Made by a program: the position numbers and the translations under genes
Source: Streptomyces sp. NBC_01267
GTDB lineage: Bacteria; Actinomycetota; Actinomycetes; Streptomycetales; Streptomycetaceae
Assembly (NCBI RefSeq): GCF_036241575.1
Contig: NZ_CP108455.1
Span: 5,211,501 to 5,275,500 of the forward strand
Length of the DNA stretch: 64,000 bases
Reading direction: 5' to 3'
Notes under the pieces: generated by a model
Databases searched by the model: none
Told to the model about the DNA's origin: nothing
Seen by the model: only the letters and a program-made list of their open reading frames with translations
Shown: positions 1-8,811 of the stretch, piece by piece
Position numbering within the stretch: the stretch's first letter is position 1
Layout of the letters: every line of letters begins with the position of its first letter

Positions 1-2
1 GG

Positions 3-65
3 ACCGCGCTGCTCGGCAAGACCCCCGCCGAGCGCACGGCCACGATCAACCTCGACGCGGGCTGA
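3..65 (+). CDS. C-terminal end of an unidentified protein (5' part outside window)
   Basis: An open frame enters from the left edge and reads TALLGKTPAERTATINLDAG before a TGA stop. Only 20 residues are visible, so no family can be named. Codon choice (GCG, CTC, GGC, ACC, GAC) fits a genuine Streptomyces gene. It is followed by about 170 bases without a convincing gene before the ABC exporter operon, so it is probably a separate transcription unit. Confidence 0.5.
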   Translation, partial: TALLGKTPAERTATINLDAG

Positions 66-239
66 TCCCACCCCCGTACAGCTCTTACGGCACACCTCGC
101 ACGGCCCCCGTCCGGACACCGGCACAGCGTCGGAACACCGGCCCGGGGGCCGTGTCATGTGTAGGGCATGACATCTGTCACCGCCGACTCACGACAGACC
201 GCACTGCCGCCGTACCGCCCGCTGCGGGACGCTTGACCC

Positions 240-1160
240 ATGACGACGACAGCACCGCCCACCACTGTGGTGAGCTTCGAGCAAGTGAACAAGAGCTACG
301 GCCCGGTGCACGCCGTGGCCGGCCTCTCCCTCGATCTGCACCCCGGTGAGACGGTCGCGCTCCTCGGTCCCAACGGAGCGGGCAAGTCCTCGACGCTCGA
401 CCTCCTGCTGGGCCTGCGCAGGCCCGACTCGGGGACCGTCCGGGTCTTCGGTACGACGCCCGAGCAGGCCATCAAGGACGGCCGGGTCGGGGCGATGCTG
501 CAGAGCGGCGGCCTGATGGAGGAGGTCACGGTGCGCGAGCTGGTGAAACTCGGCTGCGACCTGCACCGCCGTCCGCGTACCGTCGCCGAGGTACTGGACC
601 GGGCCGGGATCACCCAGATCGCGGACCGTATGGTCAACAAACTCTCCGGCGGCCAGGAGCAGCGCGTCCGGTTCGCCCTGGCGACCGCGGGCGACAGCGA
701 CCTGATCGTCCTCGACGAGCCGACCACCGGGATGGACGTCTCCGCCCGGCACTCCTTCTGGGCCACCATGCGGGAACAGGCCGACCAGGGCCGTACGGTC
801 CTCTTCGCCACCCACTACCTGGAGGAGGCGGACGCGATCGCCGACCGGGTGCTCGTCCTGCACAAGGGCCGCCTCCTCGCCGACGGCACCGCCTCCGAGA
901 TCAAGGCGAAGGCGGGGGCCCGCCGGATCGCCTTCGACCTCGAAGGGGTCATCGACGAGGCGGCGCTGCGCGGACTGCCGTTCCTCACCGCGTGCGACGT
1001 GTCCGGCCGTACGGTCCGCATCCAGTCGTCCGACGCCGACGGGACCGTCCACGCCGTGTACGGACTCGGGCTCTACCCGCACAACCTCGAAGTCGCCGGA
1101 CTCGGCCTGGAACAGGCCTTCGTCGCCATCACGGAGGCCGAGGAGGCCAAAGCAGCATGA
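240..1160 (+). CDS. ABC transporter ATP-binding protein (drug/antibiotic exporter type)
   Basis: A 306-residue ATPase of the two-gene DrrA/ABC-2 exporter class that would power the permease encoded next. Walker A GPNGAGKSS lies near residues 43-51, the signature LSGGQEQRV near 135, Walker B LIVLDEPTTGMD near 155-166, and the switch histidine in FATHYLEEAD near 191. About 80 residues after the last motif form the C-terminal extension common in this class. ATG follows GGGAC at a weak but acceptable distance. The stop overlaps the permease start by four bases (ATGA), so the two are translationally coupled. With the sensor kinase and response regulator that follow, this is probably an inducible export or resistance operon. 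The substrate cannot be read from the sequence. Confidence 0.93.
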   Translation: MTTTAPPTTVVSFEQVNKSYGPVHAVAGLSLDLHPGETVALLGPNGAGKSSTLDLLLGLRRPDSGTVRVFGTTPEQAIKDGRVGAMLQSGGLMEEVTVRELVKLGCDLHRRPRTVAEVLDRAGITQIADRMVNKLSGGQEQRVRFALATAGDSDLIVLDEPTTGMDVSARHSFWATMREQADQGRTVLFATHYLEEADAIADRVLVLHKGRLLADGTASEIKAKAGARRIAFDLEGVIDEAALRGLPFLTACDVSGRTVRIQSSDADGTVHAVYGLGLYPHNLEVAGLGLEQAFVAITEAEEAKAA

Positions 1161-1897
1161 GCACCCTGATCAGGCTCGAAATCACCCGGACCCTGCGGAA
1201 CAAGAAGTTCATGTTCTTCTCGATCCTCTACCCCTCGATGCTCTACCTGATCATCGCGAGCGGGGCGTCGTCCACGGACAAGGTGGACGGCACCAGCCTC
1301 ACCCTGCAGAGCTTCTACGTGGTCGCGATGGCGTCCTTCGGCGCGCTGACCGCCGTACTGATGGGCAACAGCGAACGCATCGCCAAGGAGCGCGAGAAGG
1401 GCTGGGTCCGTCAGCTGCGGCTCACCTCGCTGCCCGGCCGCGGCTACGTCCTGGCGAAGATCGCCAGCGCGGCCGTGGTCACCCTGCCGTGCATCGTCGT
1501 CGTCTTCGTCGTGGCCGCCGCGTTCAAACACGTACGGTTCGACGCCTGGCAGTGGCTGGCGCTGACCGGGGTCATCTGGGCCGGGAGCCTGGTCTTCGCC
1601 GCGCTCGGGGTCGCCATCGGCTACCTCGCCAGCGGGGACGCGGTCCGGCCGATCACGATGATCATCTACTTCGGCCTCTCCATCCTCGGCGGCCTCTGGC
1701 TGCCCACCACGTCCTTCCCGCAGTGGCTCCAGAACATCGCCGAGTGGCTTCCCACCCACGCGTACGCCGCACTCGGCCAGTCCATCGAACTGGGCAGCGC
1801 CCCGCACGCCAAGGACGTGGGCATCCTCTTCGTCTACTTCCTGGTCTTCGCGGGCGGCGCGGCCTGGCTGTACCGGAAGGACACCCTGAAGGCGTGA
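1157..1897 (+). CDS. ABC-2 type transporter permease
   Basis: A 246-residue integral membrane protein with about six hydrophobic segments, for example FMFFSILYPSMLYLIIAS, SFYVVAMASFGALTAVLMG, LPCIVVVFVVAAAF and VGILFVYFLVFAGGAAWLY. This is the usual size and topology of ABC-2 permeases. The conserved cytoplasmic stretch EKGWVRQLRLTSLPGRGYV follows the second segment. I chose ATG 1157 because it overlaps the stop of the ATPase gene. The reading frame extends further upstream only inside that gene. The 3' end overlaps the GTG start of the sensor kinase. It should form a homodimer with the upstream ATPase in the cell membrane. Confidence 0.92.
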   Translation: MSTLIRLEITRTLRNKKFMFFSILYPSMLYLIIASGASSTDKVDGTSLTLQSFYVVAMASFGALTAVLMGNSERIAKEREKGWVRQLRLTSLPGRGYVLAKIASAAVVTLPCIVVVFVVAAAFKHVRFDAWQWLALTGVIWAGSLVFAALGVAIGYLASGDAVRPITMIIYFGLSILGGLWLPTTSFPQWLQNIAEWLPTHAYAALGQSIELGSAPHAKDVGILFVYFLVFAGGAAWLYRKDTLKA

Positions 1898-3051
1898 ACG
1901 AGGAACGAGTCGTCGGCATCGGGAGGGTCCCGGAGAACGCGCGGCTGGCCGCCAAGAAGATGATCTGGATCGGCATCTGGCTGGCCTTCATGAGCCCGCC
2001 CCTGAACAAGCTCCTCGACGGCGGCTACTCCACCGTCGGGGAGGTGTTCGGCTGGACGGGACTCGTGGTCTTCGTCCTCGCGTACCTGGTGCTGGTCTTC
2101 CGGCACACCGCGCGGCGGCTCACCACGCCCGTGGTCCGCGGCACGCTGGTCTTCCTCGGGGCGCTCGCCGTGGCGCTCTCGCTGACGCTCGGTCCGACCT
2201 GGCTCGTGCTCTTCGTGTACGTGGCGGTGAGCTGCGGGGCGGTCCTGCCGGCCCGGCAGGCCGGCTGGTCGATCATCGGATCCACCGCCGTGATGTGCCT
2301 CCTCGCCCTCCGCGGCGACCAGCCCGTGGAGGCGGTCGGCGGACTCCTCGTCCCGGCGCTGCTCGGCGGGTTCGCGATGACCGGGGTGGGGCAGCTGATC
2401 CGTACGACGGTCCAGTTGAAGGAGGCCCGCGCCACGGTCGCCCAGCTCGCCGCCAACGAGGAACGGCTGCGGATGTCCCGCGACCTGCACGACCTCCTCG
2501 GCCACTCCCTGTCGCTGATCGCCCTCAAGTCCGAACTGGCGGGCCGGATGCTCCCCGACCAGCCCGGCCGGGCAGCCGCCCAGATCGAGGACATCCAGCA
2601 GGTCAGCAGGCAGGCCCTGAAGGACGTACGGGAAGCGGTCACCGGCTACCGGCGGCCCACCCTGCCCGGCGAACTGGCCGGGGCGCGCACGGCGCTGGCC
2701 GCCGCGGGCGTGGTGGCGGACGTACCGGCCGACTGCCCGACCGACGGGCTGGACGAGGACCAGGAGGCCGCTCTGGCCTGGGCGTTGCGCGAAGGGGTCA
2801 CCAACGTCGTACGCCACAGCGGCGCCCGGAACTGCACCGTCACGGTCCAGGTCCGGCAGAACCTCGACGGGCGTCACTACGAACTCACCGTGCGGGACGA
2901 CGGCGACAACTCCGGTGGGAGCGCCGCCCCGAAGGGCAACGGCCTGACCGGGATGACCGAGCGGCTCGAAATGGTCGGCGGCACCCTCGACACACGATCC
3001 GGGAAGGGCTTCACCCTCACCGCCCGGGTCCCCCTAGGATCCGGTACATGA
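1894..3051 (+). CDS. Sensor histidine kinase, NarL/DesK family
   Basis: A 385-residue kinase with several N-terminal membrane segments (about residues 20-170), a short helical linker, a HisKA_3 dimerisation region and a HATPase domain. The phospho-accepting histidine is in RDLHDLLGHSLSLIALKSEL, near residue 199. ATPase boxes are seen in LREGVTNVVRHS (N box) and DDGDNSG plus GNGLTGMTERL (G boxes). GTG 1894 was chosen because it overlaps the permease stop (GTGA); the frame continues upstream only inside the permease gene. The protein has no large extracellular sensor domain, so it may sense membrane state or the transporter itself, as kinases paired with ABC exporters often do (inference). Its partner is the next gene. 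Confidence 0.92.
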   Translation: MNEERVVGIGRVPENARLAAKKMIWIGIWLAFMSPPLNKLLDGGYSTVGEVFGWTGLVVFVLAYLVLVFRHTARRLTTPVVRGTLVFLGALAVALSLTLGPTWLVLFVYVAVSCGAVLPARQAGWSIIGSTAVMCLLALRGDQPVEAVGGLLVPALLGGFAMTGVGQLIRTTVQLKEARATVAQLAANEERLRMSRDLHDLLGHSLSLIALKSELAGRMLPDQPGRAAAQIEDIQQVSRQALKDVREAVTGYRRPTLPGELAGARTALAAAGVVADVPADCPTDGLDEDQEAALAWALREGVTNVVRHSGARNCTVTVQVRQNLDGRHYELTVRDDGDNSGGSAAPKGNGLTGMTERLEMVGGTLDTRSGKGFTLTARVPLGSGT

Positions 3052-3653
3052 TCAGGCTCTTGCTCGCCGAGGACCAGTCGATGGTCCGGGAGGCCCTTGC
3101 CGCGCTGCTCGGCCTGGAGCCGGACTTCGAAGTCGTCGCCCAAGTGGCCCGTGGCGACGAGGTACTGGCCGCCGCCCGGACGCACACGGTCGATGTCGCC
3201 CTGCTCGACATCGAGATGCCGGGCATGACCGGCATCGACGCGGCGGCCGAGCTGCAGCGCGAACTGCCCGCACTCAAGGTCGTCGTCCTCACCACCTTCG
3301 GCCGCCCCGGCTATCTGCGCCGCGCCATGGAGTCGGGCGCCCACGCCTTCCTGGTCAAGGACGCCCCCGCCGCCCAACTGGCCGCCGCGGTACGGAAGGT
3401 GCTCGCCGGTGAACGGGTCATCGACCCGACGCTGGCCGCCGCGGCCCTCTCCGACGGAGCGAACCCGCTGACGGAGCGCGAACGCGCGGTGCTGCGCGCG
3501 GCGGCCGACGGCTCGACCAACGCGGAACTGGCCGCGGCGCTGCACCTGTCGCAGGGCACCGTCCGCAACTACCTCTCGACGGCGATCCAGAAGCTGACGG
3601 CCCGCAACCGGGCCGAGGCGGTGCGGATCGCCCGCGAGAAGGGCTGGCTGTAG
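3048..3653 (+). CDS. Response regulator, NarL/LuxR family (DesR-like)
   Basis: A 201-residue two-domain regulator. The receiver domain shows the acidic pair in LLLAEDQ, the phospho-acceptor Asp54 in ALLDIEMPGMTG, the Thr/Ser switch in VVLTTFGRPG and the conserved lysine in FLVKDAP. A LuxR-type helix-turn-helix follows, starting LTERERAVLRAAADGSTNAE and continuing with LHLSQGTVRNYLS. The ATG overlaps the kinase stop (ATGA), making the fourth gene of a tightly coupled operon. It presumably controls the promoter upstream of 240. No operator was recognised there. Confidence 0.94.
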   Translation: MIRLLLAEDQSMVREALAALLGLEPDFEVVAQVARGDEVLAAARTHTVDVALLDIEMPGMTGIDAAAELQRELPALKVVVLTTFGRPGYLRRAMESGAHAFLVKDAPAAQLAAAVRKVLAGERVIDPTLAAAALSDGANPLTERERAVLRAAADGSTNAELAAALHLSQGTVRNYLSTAIQKLTARNRAEAVRIAREKGWL

Positions 3654-3700
3654 GCGCTGTTCCGGACGCGGCCGGTCCGGGCGGCCCGGCGCGGTCCCGG

Positions 3701-4156
3701 TCAGGGATGCATCCGCGCACCCTTGAGGACCTTGTCCACCGCGTTCCGCGGCCCGTACACGGCCAGCCCCACCAGGTCCAGCTCGTCGCGCGGTACCGCC
3801 GCCACCGCCGCGCGGTTGTCGCGGTCGTTGCCCGTGCCGAACAGGTCGCGGGTGAAGACCGCCCTCGGCAGCGCGCGGGACAGCACCCGCGTGTGCGCGG
3901 CCGTCAGGTTCTCCTTCGTGCCCTCGAAGACCAGGACCGGCTGCCGGAACATCGGCAGATAGCCGGTGCCGTCGGCGTCCGCGTACGGTTCGCCGATCAC
4001 CTCGGGGGCCGCCGGGCCGAGCCCGCTGACCAGGAAGGCCGTCACGTTCAGCCGCTGCCAGGTCTCCAGGTCCTCGCGCAGCAGGACGGCGATCTTGGTG
4101 TCGAAGCGGACGGGCGGGGCGGCGGGGACATCAGCGGTCAGGTTCTCGGTTCTCAT
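3701..4156 (-). CDS. DUF2000 family protein
   Basis: A 151-residue protein matching DUF2000 by its opening FDTKIAVLLREDLETWQRLN and TAFLVSGL, then YLPMFRQPVLVFEG and a central stretch on ageing or hydrolysis-like folds of unknown function. The family is small, cytosolic and uncharacterised; resemblance to peptidyl-tRNA hydrolase-like folds is only family lore. I chose the ATG at 4156 because the family-conserved part starts about 18 residues after it; an extended frame upstream runs into the divergent regulator. The start lies 49 bases from the divergent AraC-type gene, a common arrangement for a regulator and its target. Confidence 0.85.
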   Translation of the reverse strand: MRTENLTADVPAAPPVRFDTKIAVLLREDLETWQRLNVTAFLVSGLGPAAPEVIGEPYADADGTGYLPMFRQPVLVFEGTKENLTAAHTRVLSRALPRAVFTRDLFGTGNDRDNRAAVAAVPRDELDLVGLAVYGPRNAVDKVLKGARMHP

Positions 4157-4205
4157 GCTTCGAGACTGCCGACTGCCCCGCCCCGCCGTCTTGTACGTTC
4201 CTTGC

Positions 4206-5021
4206 ATGGTGGCCCGGCAGGAGATCTCCGCATGGCGCCCGCCGGTCGCGGGCATCGTGGAGGTCTTCCACGCCCACTTCACCGAGCACGCCTACCCGAT
4301 GCACGTCCACGACGCCTGGACGCTGCTGATCGTCGACGACGGCGCCGTGCGCTACGACCTGGACCGGCACGAGCACGGCACTCCGCGCGGCACGGTGTCG
4401 CTGCTGCCGCCGCAGGTGCCCCACAACGGCTCGCCCGCCACCCCGCACGGCTTCCGCAAGCGGGTGCTCTACCTGGACATGACGCAGCTGGACGCGGGCT
4501 ACATCGGCCCCGCGGTCGACGGCCCCGATCTGGTCGACCCGGTGCTGCGACAGCGCGTCGGGCAACTGCACACGGCCCTCGCGCACCCCGGGGACGAGCT
4601 GGAGGCGGAGAGCAGACTCGCACTGATCGGCGAACGGCTGCGCGGGCATCTGCGGCCCCGGCCGGTGAACCGCCCGCCGGCTCCCGCCCCGGCCCTCGCG
4701 CACCGGCTGCGCGAGCTCCTCGACGAGCGGCTGGTCCAGGGGGTGACCCTGGACGAGGCCGGCACGCTGGTGCACGCCCACCCCGCCCACCTGGTACGGG
4801 CCTTCAGCGCCGCTTTCGGGATCGCCCCGCACCAGTACCTGATGTCCCGCCGGATCGACCGCGCCCGCCGGCTGCTGCTGGACGGCCGGCCGCCCGGCGA
4901 GGTGGCCGTGGCCACCGGGTTCTACGACCAGTCCCACCTGGCCCGGCACTTCAAGCGGGTCGTGGGCATCGCACCGGGGCGGTACGCCGGCACCGGGCCG
5001 ACGCGGGCCGGCGTCAGTTGA
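4206..5021 (+). CDS. AraC family transcriptional regulator
   Basis: A 271-residue regulator with an N-terminal cupin-like sensor region (residues 1-150, with HAYPMHVHDAWTLLIV and LLPPQVPHNG typical of AraC_binding) and a C-terminal double helix-turn-helix (about 165-265, including GIAPHQYLMSRRIDRARRLL and GFYDQSHLARHFKRVVG). It is transcribed divergently from the DUF2000 gene across a 49-base gap and probably regulates it, although the inducer is unknown. ATG 4206 starts within a few residues of the conserved domain. The 3' end overlaps the end of the convergent SirB1-like gene by eight bases. Confidence 0.9.
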   Translation: MVARQEISAWRPPVAGIVEVFHAHFTEHAYPMHVHDAWTLLIVDDGAVRYDLDRHEHGTPRGTVSLLPPQVPHNGSPATPHGFRKRVLYLDMTQLDAGYIGPAVDGPDLVDPVLRQRVGQLHTALAHPGDELEAESRLALIGERLRGHLRPRPVNRPPAPAPALAHRLRELLDERLVQGVTLDEAGTLVHAHPAHLVRAFSAAFGIAPHQYLMSRRIDRARRLLLDGRPPGEVAVATGFYDQSHLARHFKRVVGIAPGRYAGTGPTRAGVS

Positions 5022-5856
5022 GCATCGCGCGCGCCGACCGGGCCCGCCTCCGGATCGCCTCGGCCGCCCCCGGTTCGACCGCGGCGACCACCTCCGCGTA
5101 CTCGTCCAGCTCCGCTGCCCCGCGCACGAAGTCACCGCGTTCGACGAGCAGTTGGGCGTGCTCGTAGCGGAGCCGGGCCGGATGGGCGGGGAGCAGCAGG
5201 GAGAGCTCGATCGCCCACAGGTGTACGTCGGTGCGCTCCGGGCGGGCGGCGGCCCAGGCGCGGATGTTGTTCAGGACGCGCAGGACGATCTCCAGCGGGC
5301 CCGCCGGGGCGAGCATCGAGGGGTCCAGGGGTGCACCCGTCGTCCCCGTGACCAGGATCCCGGCGTCCTGGGCGGTCAGCTGCCGGCCTCCGGCGAACGG
5401 ATCGACCAGGACCTGTTCGTCCGCCGGGTCCGACGGGTGCCCGAGGCCGACCACGAAATGACCGGGCAGCGCCACGCCGTACACCGGGGCTCCGGCCCGG
5501 CGTGCGACCTCGGTCCAGACCACCGAGAGCAGGATCGGCAGCCCGCGGCGGCGGCGCAGCACCTCGTGCAGGAGCGAGGACTCCAGTCGTTGGTAGTCGC
5601 CCGGGGTGCCCCTGAACCCGGTCCGTACGCCGAGGAGTTCACCGAGGGCCGCCGCCCAGGCCCGGGGCCCGGAGGTCCCGTACGGCAACAGGCCTGCCAG
5701 CCGGTCCAGTTCGATCTGGGCCGCGTCGATGCCGTCCTGCCCCAGCGCGGGGTCGGCCTCGGTGCCCAGCAGCAGACACAGCAGCGCGAGATCGGGCCGC
5801 TCGGAGCGCGCCTCCTCGGCGAACTGCCGTCGCCAGTCGGTCGATTGCCCGTCCAT
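5014..5856 (-). CDS. SirB1 / transglutaminase-like family protein
   Basis: A 280-residue protein. Residues 20-180 resemble the SirB1 N-terminal region, a transglutaminase-like fold: LESSLLHEVLRRRRGLPILL, SVVWTEVARRAGAPVYGVAL, PGHFVVGLG and VLVDPFAGG. The C-terminal 80 residues are helical and TPR-like (YEHAQLLVERGDFVRGAAEL). The molecular function of SirB1 proteins is not established. The usual transglutaminase Cys is not obvious in the expected place, while His in PGHFVVG and Asp in VDPFAGG are retained. The ATG at 5856 is the first plausible start; only a weak GGGAC lies upstream. It is convergent with the AraC gene and 75 bases after the GNAT gene on the same strand. Confidence 0.82.
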   Translation of the reverse strand: MDGQSTDWRRQFAEEARSERPDLALLCLLLGTEADPALGQDGIDAAQIELDRLAGLLPYGTSGPRAWAAALGELLGVRTGFRGTPGDYQRLESSLLHEVLRRRRGLPILLSVVWTEVARRAGAPVYGVALPGHFVVGLGHPSDPADEQVLVDPFAGGRQLTAQDAGILVTGTTGAPLDPSMLAPAGPLEIVLRVLNNIRAWAAARPERTDVHLWAIELSLLLPAHPARLRYEHAQLLVERGDFVRGAAELDEYAEVVAAVEPGAAEAIRRRARSARAMLN

Positions 5857-5931
5857 CCGAGTCCCGTCCCCGTCCGTCCCTGTCCCGTGTCCTGTGCCGT
5901 GCCTGTGGCGAATCTGTTCAGCCCGGACGCC

Positions 5932-6948
5932 TCAGGCCGCCGCGGAGGTCTGCCGGTAATGGTGGTAGCTGTGGTGGGTCCGGAACCCCATCCCGTCGTA
6001 CAGCGCACGGGCTCCGGCGTTCTCCTCCTCGACCTGGAGCCACGCGGCCGACGCACCCTCGTCCAGCGCCTTGCGGGCGAGCGCCGCCATCACCGTGCTC
6101 GCCAGCCCCCGGCGGCGGGCGGCGGGAGCCACCTCTATCGCCATGAAGCCCGCCCAGCGGCCGTCGACCACACAGCGCCCGATCGCCGCGGGCGCCGGGC
6201 CGGGACCCGCGACCGAGGCGAACCAGGTCGAGGGGCCGCTGCCGAGCACCTTCAGGACATCGCCGCCCGGGGTGTCCCGGTCGTCGAACCGGTGGTAGCG
6301 CCTGAGCCAGGACTCGTCGCAGGTACGGGAGAGCGAGACCCGGGAGACGTCCGTGTCCAGATCACCGATCGGGGCCAGCGCGCCGATCCGGACCAGCGCG
6401 CTCACCTCACGGGTCCAGCCACGCTGCTCCAGACCGGCGGCCAGCAGTTCCTGCGTGCCCTCGTTGCCCGTCGCCAGCTGGACGTACGCGGGCAGACCCC
6501 GGGCCGCGTACCACTCCCGTGCGTACTCCAGCGCGTCGTCCAGCGGACGGCCCGGATCGCCCAGCGGAAGCACGGAGTTGGCGCGGCGGGTGAATCCGGA
6601 CGCCGCCCGGAGCTCCCACTCGCCCAGCCGCTCGCTCTCCACCGGCTGCCAGGCGCGGGCAGTGGCCCGCGCCAGCTCGGCGAAGGTGGCCGAGGGGCCG
6701 CGCCTGCGGGCGGGCGCGGCCGGTACCGTCTTCCCCGCGACGAGGGCCGACTCCGGGATGCGTACCGACACGCCCGATCTCTGTGTGACGGACAGCACAC
6801 CGGAATCCCATGATGTGAGAACGCCCACCGTGTCCGTGTACTTCTCACCTGGTGGGGCCTCATCGGTCAGCTGCCTGACTGATACCCGTTTGCCCACGTC
6901 ATCGGGTGTAATTCGGACCTCAAGCCGTCCGCCGGTAGTGAATTCCAC
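5932..6948 (-). CDS. GNAT family N-acetyltransferase with N-terminal SH3-like extension
   Basis: A 338-residue protein. Residues 1-65 form a small beta-rich module (TPDDVGKRVSVRQL, GVLTSWDSGVLSVTQRSG). A degenerate middle domain follows. The C-terminal acetyltransferase domain carries the acetyl-CoA loop RRRGLAST and the helix/strand AAWLQVEEENAGARALYDGM ending GF. This layout is typical of a long GNAT protein found across Streptomyces. The substrate is unknown. GTG 6948 is preceded by GGAGAGAG at good distance. The gene is divergent from the ferredoxin gene, leaving a 113-base shared promoter region. Confidence 0.88.
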   Translation of the reverse strand: MEFTTGGRLEVRITPDDVGKRVSVRQLTDEAPPGEKYTDTVGVLTSWDSGVLSVTQRSGVSVRIPESALVAGKTVPAAPARRRGPSATFAELARATARAWQPVESERLGEWELRAASGFTRRANSVLPLGDPGRPLDDALEYAREWYAARGLPAYVQLATGNEGTQELLAAGLEQRGWTREVSALVRIGALAPIGDLDTDVSRVSLSRTCDESWLRRYHRFDDRDTPGGDVLKVLGSGPSTWFASVAGPGPAPAAIGRCVVDGRWAGFMAIEVAPAARRRGLASTVMAALARKALDEGASAAWLQVEEENAGARALYDGMGFRTHHSYHHYRQTSAAA

Positions 6949-7061
6949 AGCTCTCTCCGCCCCTCCTGTTCGGATCGCGCCCAGGAACGGAGATACTAGG
7001 TGCGGGCATCGACGACGCCGCGCTCCCGCGCAGAGCAGCCCTACCGAGGAGGAACGACAGC

Positions 7062-7382
7062 GTGACTTACGTCATCGCGCAGCCTTGTGTCGACGTCAAG
7101 GACAAGGCGTGCATCGAGGAGTGCCCCGTCGACTGCATCTACGAGGGCTCCAGGTCCTTGTACATCCACCCGGACGAATGCGTCGACTGTGGTGCCTGTG
7201 AGCCGGTATGTCCGGTGGAGGCGATCTTCTACGAGGACGACACCCCGGAGGAGTGGAAGGACTACTACAAGGCGAACGTCGAATACTTCGACGATCTCGG
7301 CTCGCCCGGTGGTGCCTCCAAGCTCGGTCTCATCGAGCGCGACCACCCCTTCATCGCGGCGCTGCCTCCGCAGAACGGCTGA
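7062..7382 (+). CDS. fdxA: Seven-iron ferredoxin FdxA
   Basis: A 106-residue electron carrier. The N-terminal cluster ligands are Cys9, Cys17, Cys21 and Cys25 (QPCVDVKDKACIEECPVDC) and the second set are Cys40, Cys43, Cys46 and Cys50 (CVDCGACEPVCP). In this family one cluster is 3Fe-4S and the other 4Fe-4S. The C-terminal tail (KLGLIERDHPFIAALPP) is typical of actinobacterial FdxA. The GTG start has an ideal GAGGAGG upstream. A strong hairpin follows the stop. It stands just before dapC, as in many actinomycetes, but its redox partner cannot be inferred from here. Confidence 0.96.
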   Translation: MTYVIAQPCVDVKDKACIEECPVDCIYEGSRSLYIHPDECVDCGACEPVCPVEAIFYEDDTPEEWKDYYKANVEYFDDLGSPGGASKLGLIERDHPFIAALPPQNG

Positions 7383-7409
7383 CTCCGTAGGGCCTGTCCC
7401 GGCCGCCCC

Positions 7410-7451
7410 CGGTCCCGTACGGCTCGTCCGCGTACGGGACCGCGGTGTTTT
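7410..7451 (+). terminator. Intrinsic terminator after fdxA
   Basis: CGGTCCCGTACG at 7410-7421 pairs perfectly with CGTACGGGACCG at 7431-7442 across a nine-base loop. It is followed by CGGTGTTTT, a short T run. Confidence 0.75.
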
Positions 7452-7529
7452 CCGTGCAGCCTTGGACAGATACCGACAGATACGCAGCAGCCGGCATACG
7501 GCCGGCATACGTACGAGAAAGTGAAGCCC

Positions 7530-8633
7530 GTGTCCGCAGTCTCATCGCGTCTCCCCGTCTTTCCCTGGGACAAGTTGGAGCCGTACAAGGCAACAGCGAC
7601 CGCCCACCCGGACGGCATCGTGGATCTCTCCGTCGGCACCCCGGTCGACCCGGTCCCCGGGATCGTCCGGAACGCGCTGATCGCGGCGGCCGACTCACCG
7701 GGGTATCCGACGGTGTGGGGGACGGTGGCGCTGCGTGACGCGCTCACCGGCTGGTGCGAGCGCCGGCTCGGTGCGCGCGGGGTCGCGCACACCAATGTCC
7801 TGCCGGTCGTCGGTTCCAAGGAACTGGTGGCCTGGCTGCCCACCCAGCTCGGTCTGGGGGCGGGGGACCGGGTGGCGTACCCGCGGCTCGCGTACCCGAC
7901 GTACGAGGTGGGCGCGCGGCTCTGCGGCGCGGAGCCCGTCGTGTACGACGACCCGACGGAGCTCGACCCCACGGGTCTCGAGCTGCTCTGGCTGAACTCG
8001 CCGTCCAACCCGACGGGCCGGGTCCTCGCCAAGGACGAGCTGGTGCGGATCGTCGCCTGGGCGCGCGAGCACGGGATCCTGATCGCCAGCGACGAGTGCT
8101 ACCTGGAACTGGGCTGGGAGGCCGAGCCGGTCTCCGTACTGCACCCGGACGTCTGCGGTGGCACGTACGAGGGCCTGATCGCCGTCCACTCGCTCTCCAA
8201 GCGGTCCAACCTGGCCGGGTACCGTGCCGCGTTCTGCGCGGGCGACGCCGAGGTGCTGGGCGAGCTGCTGAAGATCCGCAAGCACGGCGGGATGATGACG
8301 CCCGCTCCGGTACAGGCCGCCACGGTCGCCGCACTCGGTGACGACGTGCACGTGGCCGAGCAGCGGGCGCGGTACCTGGCCCGGCGCGCTTCGCTGCGCG
8401 CGGCGCTGGAGTCGCACGGCTTCCGCATCGAGCACAGCGAGGCGAGCCTCTACCTGTGGGCGACGCGCGACGAGCCGTGCTGGACGACGGTGGCCCACCT
8501 CGCCGAGCTGGGCATCCTGGTGGCGCCCGGCGACTTCTACGGGGTGGCGGGTGAGCAGTTCGTGCGGGTGGCGCTGACGGCTACGGACGAACGGGTGGCC
8601 GCCGCGGTGAAGCGGCTGGGCGACGGCGGCTGA
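7530..8633 (+). CDS. dapC: Succinyldiaminopimelate aminotransferase DapC
   Basis: A 367-residue class I/II PLP aminotransferase that makes N-succinyl-LL-diaminopimelate in the lysine and peptidoglycan precursor pathway. Visible landmarks are RLPVFPWDKLEPYKA at the N-terminus (typical of actinobacterial DapC), GYPTVWGT, LNSPSNPTGRVL, the Asp in ASDECYLEL, and the PLP lysine in VHSLSKRSNLAGYRAAF. I preferred GTG 7530, which gives MSAVSSRLPVFPWDKL and has GAGAAAGTGAAG upstream, over the in-frame GTG at 7521. dapE, the enzyme of the next step, lies 2 kb downstream in the same direction. Some homologues also act as glutamate-prephenate aminotransferase. Confidence 0.92.
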   Translation: MSAVSSRLPVFPWDKLEPYKATATAHPDGIVDLSVGTPVDPVPGIVRNALIAAADSPGYPTVWGTVALRDALTGWCERRLGARGVAHTNVLPVVGSKELVAWLPTQLGLGAGDRVAYPRLAYPTYEVGARLCGAEPVVYDDPTELDPTGLELLWLNSPSNPTGRVLAKDELVRIVAWAREHGILIASDECYLELGWEAEPVSVLHPDVCGGTYEGLIAVHSLSKRSNLAGYRAAFCAGDAEVLGELLKIRKHGGMMTPAPVQAATVAALGDDVHVAEQRARYLARRASLRAALESHGFRIEHSEASLYLWATRDEPCWTTVAHLAELGILVAPGDFYGVAGEQFVRVALTATDERVAAAVKRLGDGG

Positions 8634-8690
8634 ACCGGTCCGGCTTTCGCGCCGGCAGGGAGTCCGCGCCGGTACGCGGTCCGAGTCGGT

Positions 8691-8737
8691 ACGCGGAGGG
8701 GCCCCGGGGAGTTCGCTTCCCCGGGGCCCCTCCGCGT
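8691..8737. terminator. Strong bidirectional hairpin between convergent genes
   Basis: A perfect 20-base inverted repeat (arms 8691-8710 and 8718-8737, starting ACGCGGAGGGG) with a seven-base loop. It lies 57 bases after dapC and 75 bases before the end of the convergent secreted-protein gene, so it can serve both. Confidence 0.8.
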
Positions 8738-8811
8738 ATCAGGCCACATCGGCCCGTATTGGCTTGTATCGGGCTGTATCCGACCAAGCCGGGCCGTATC
8801 GGCGCCTCCGG

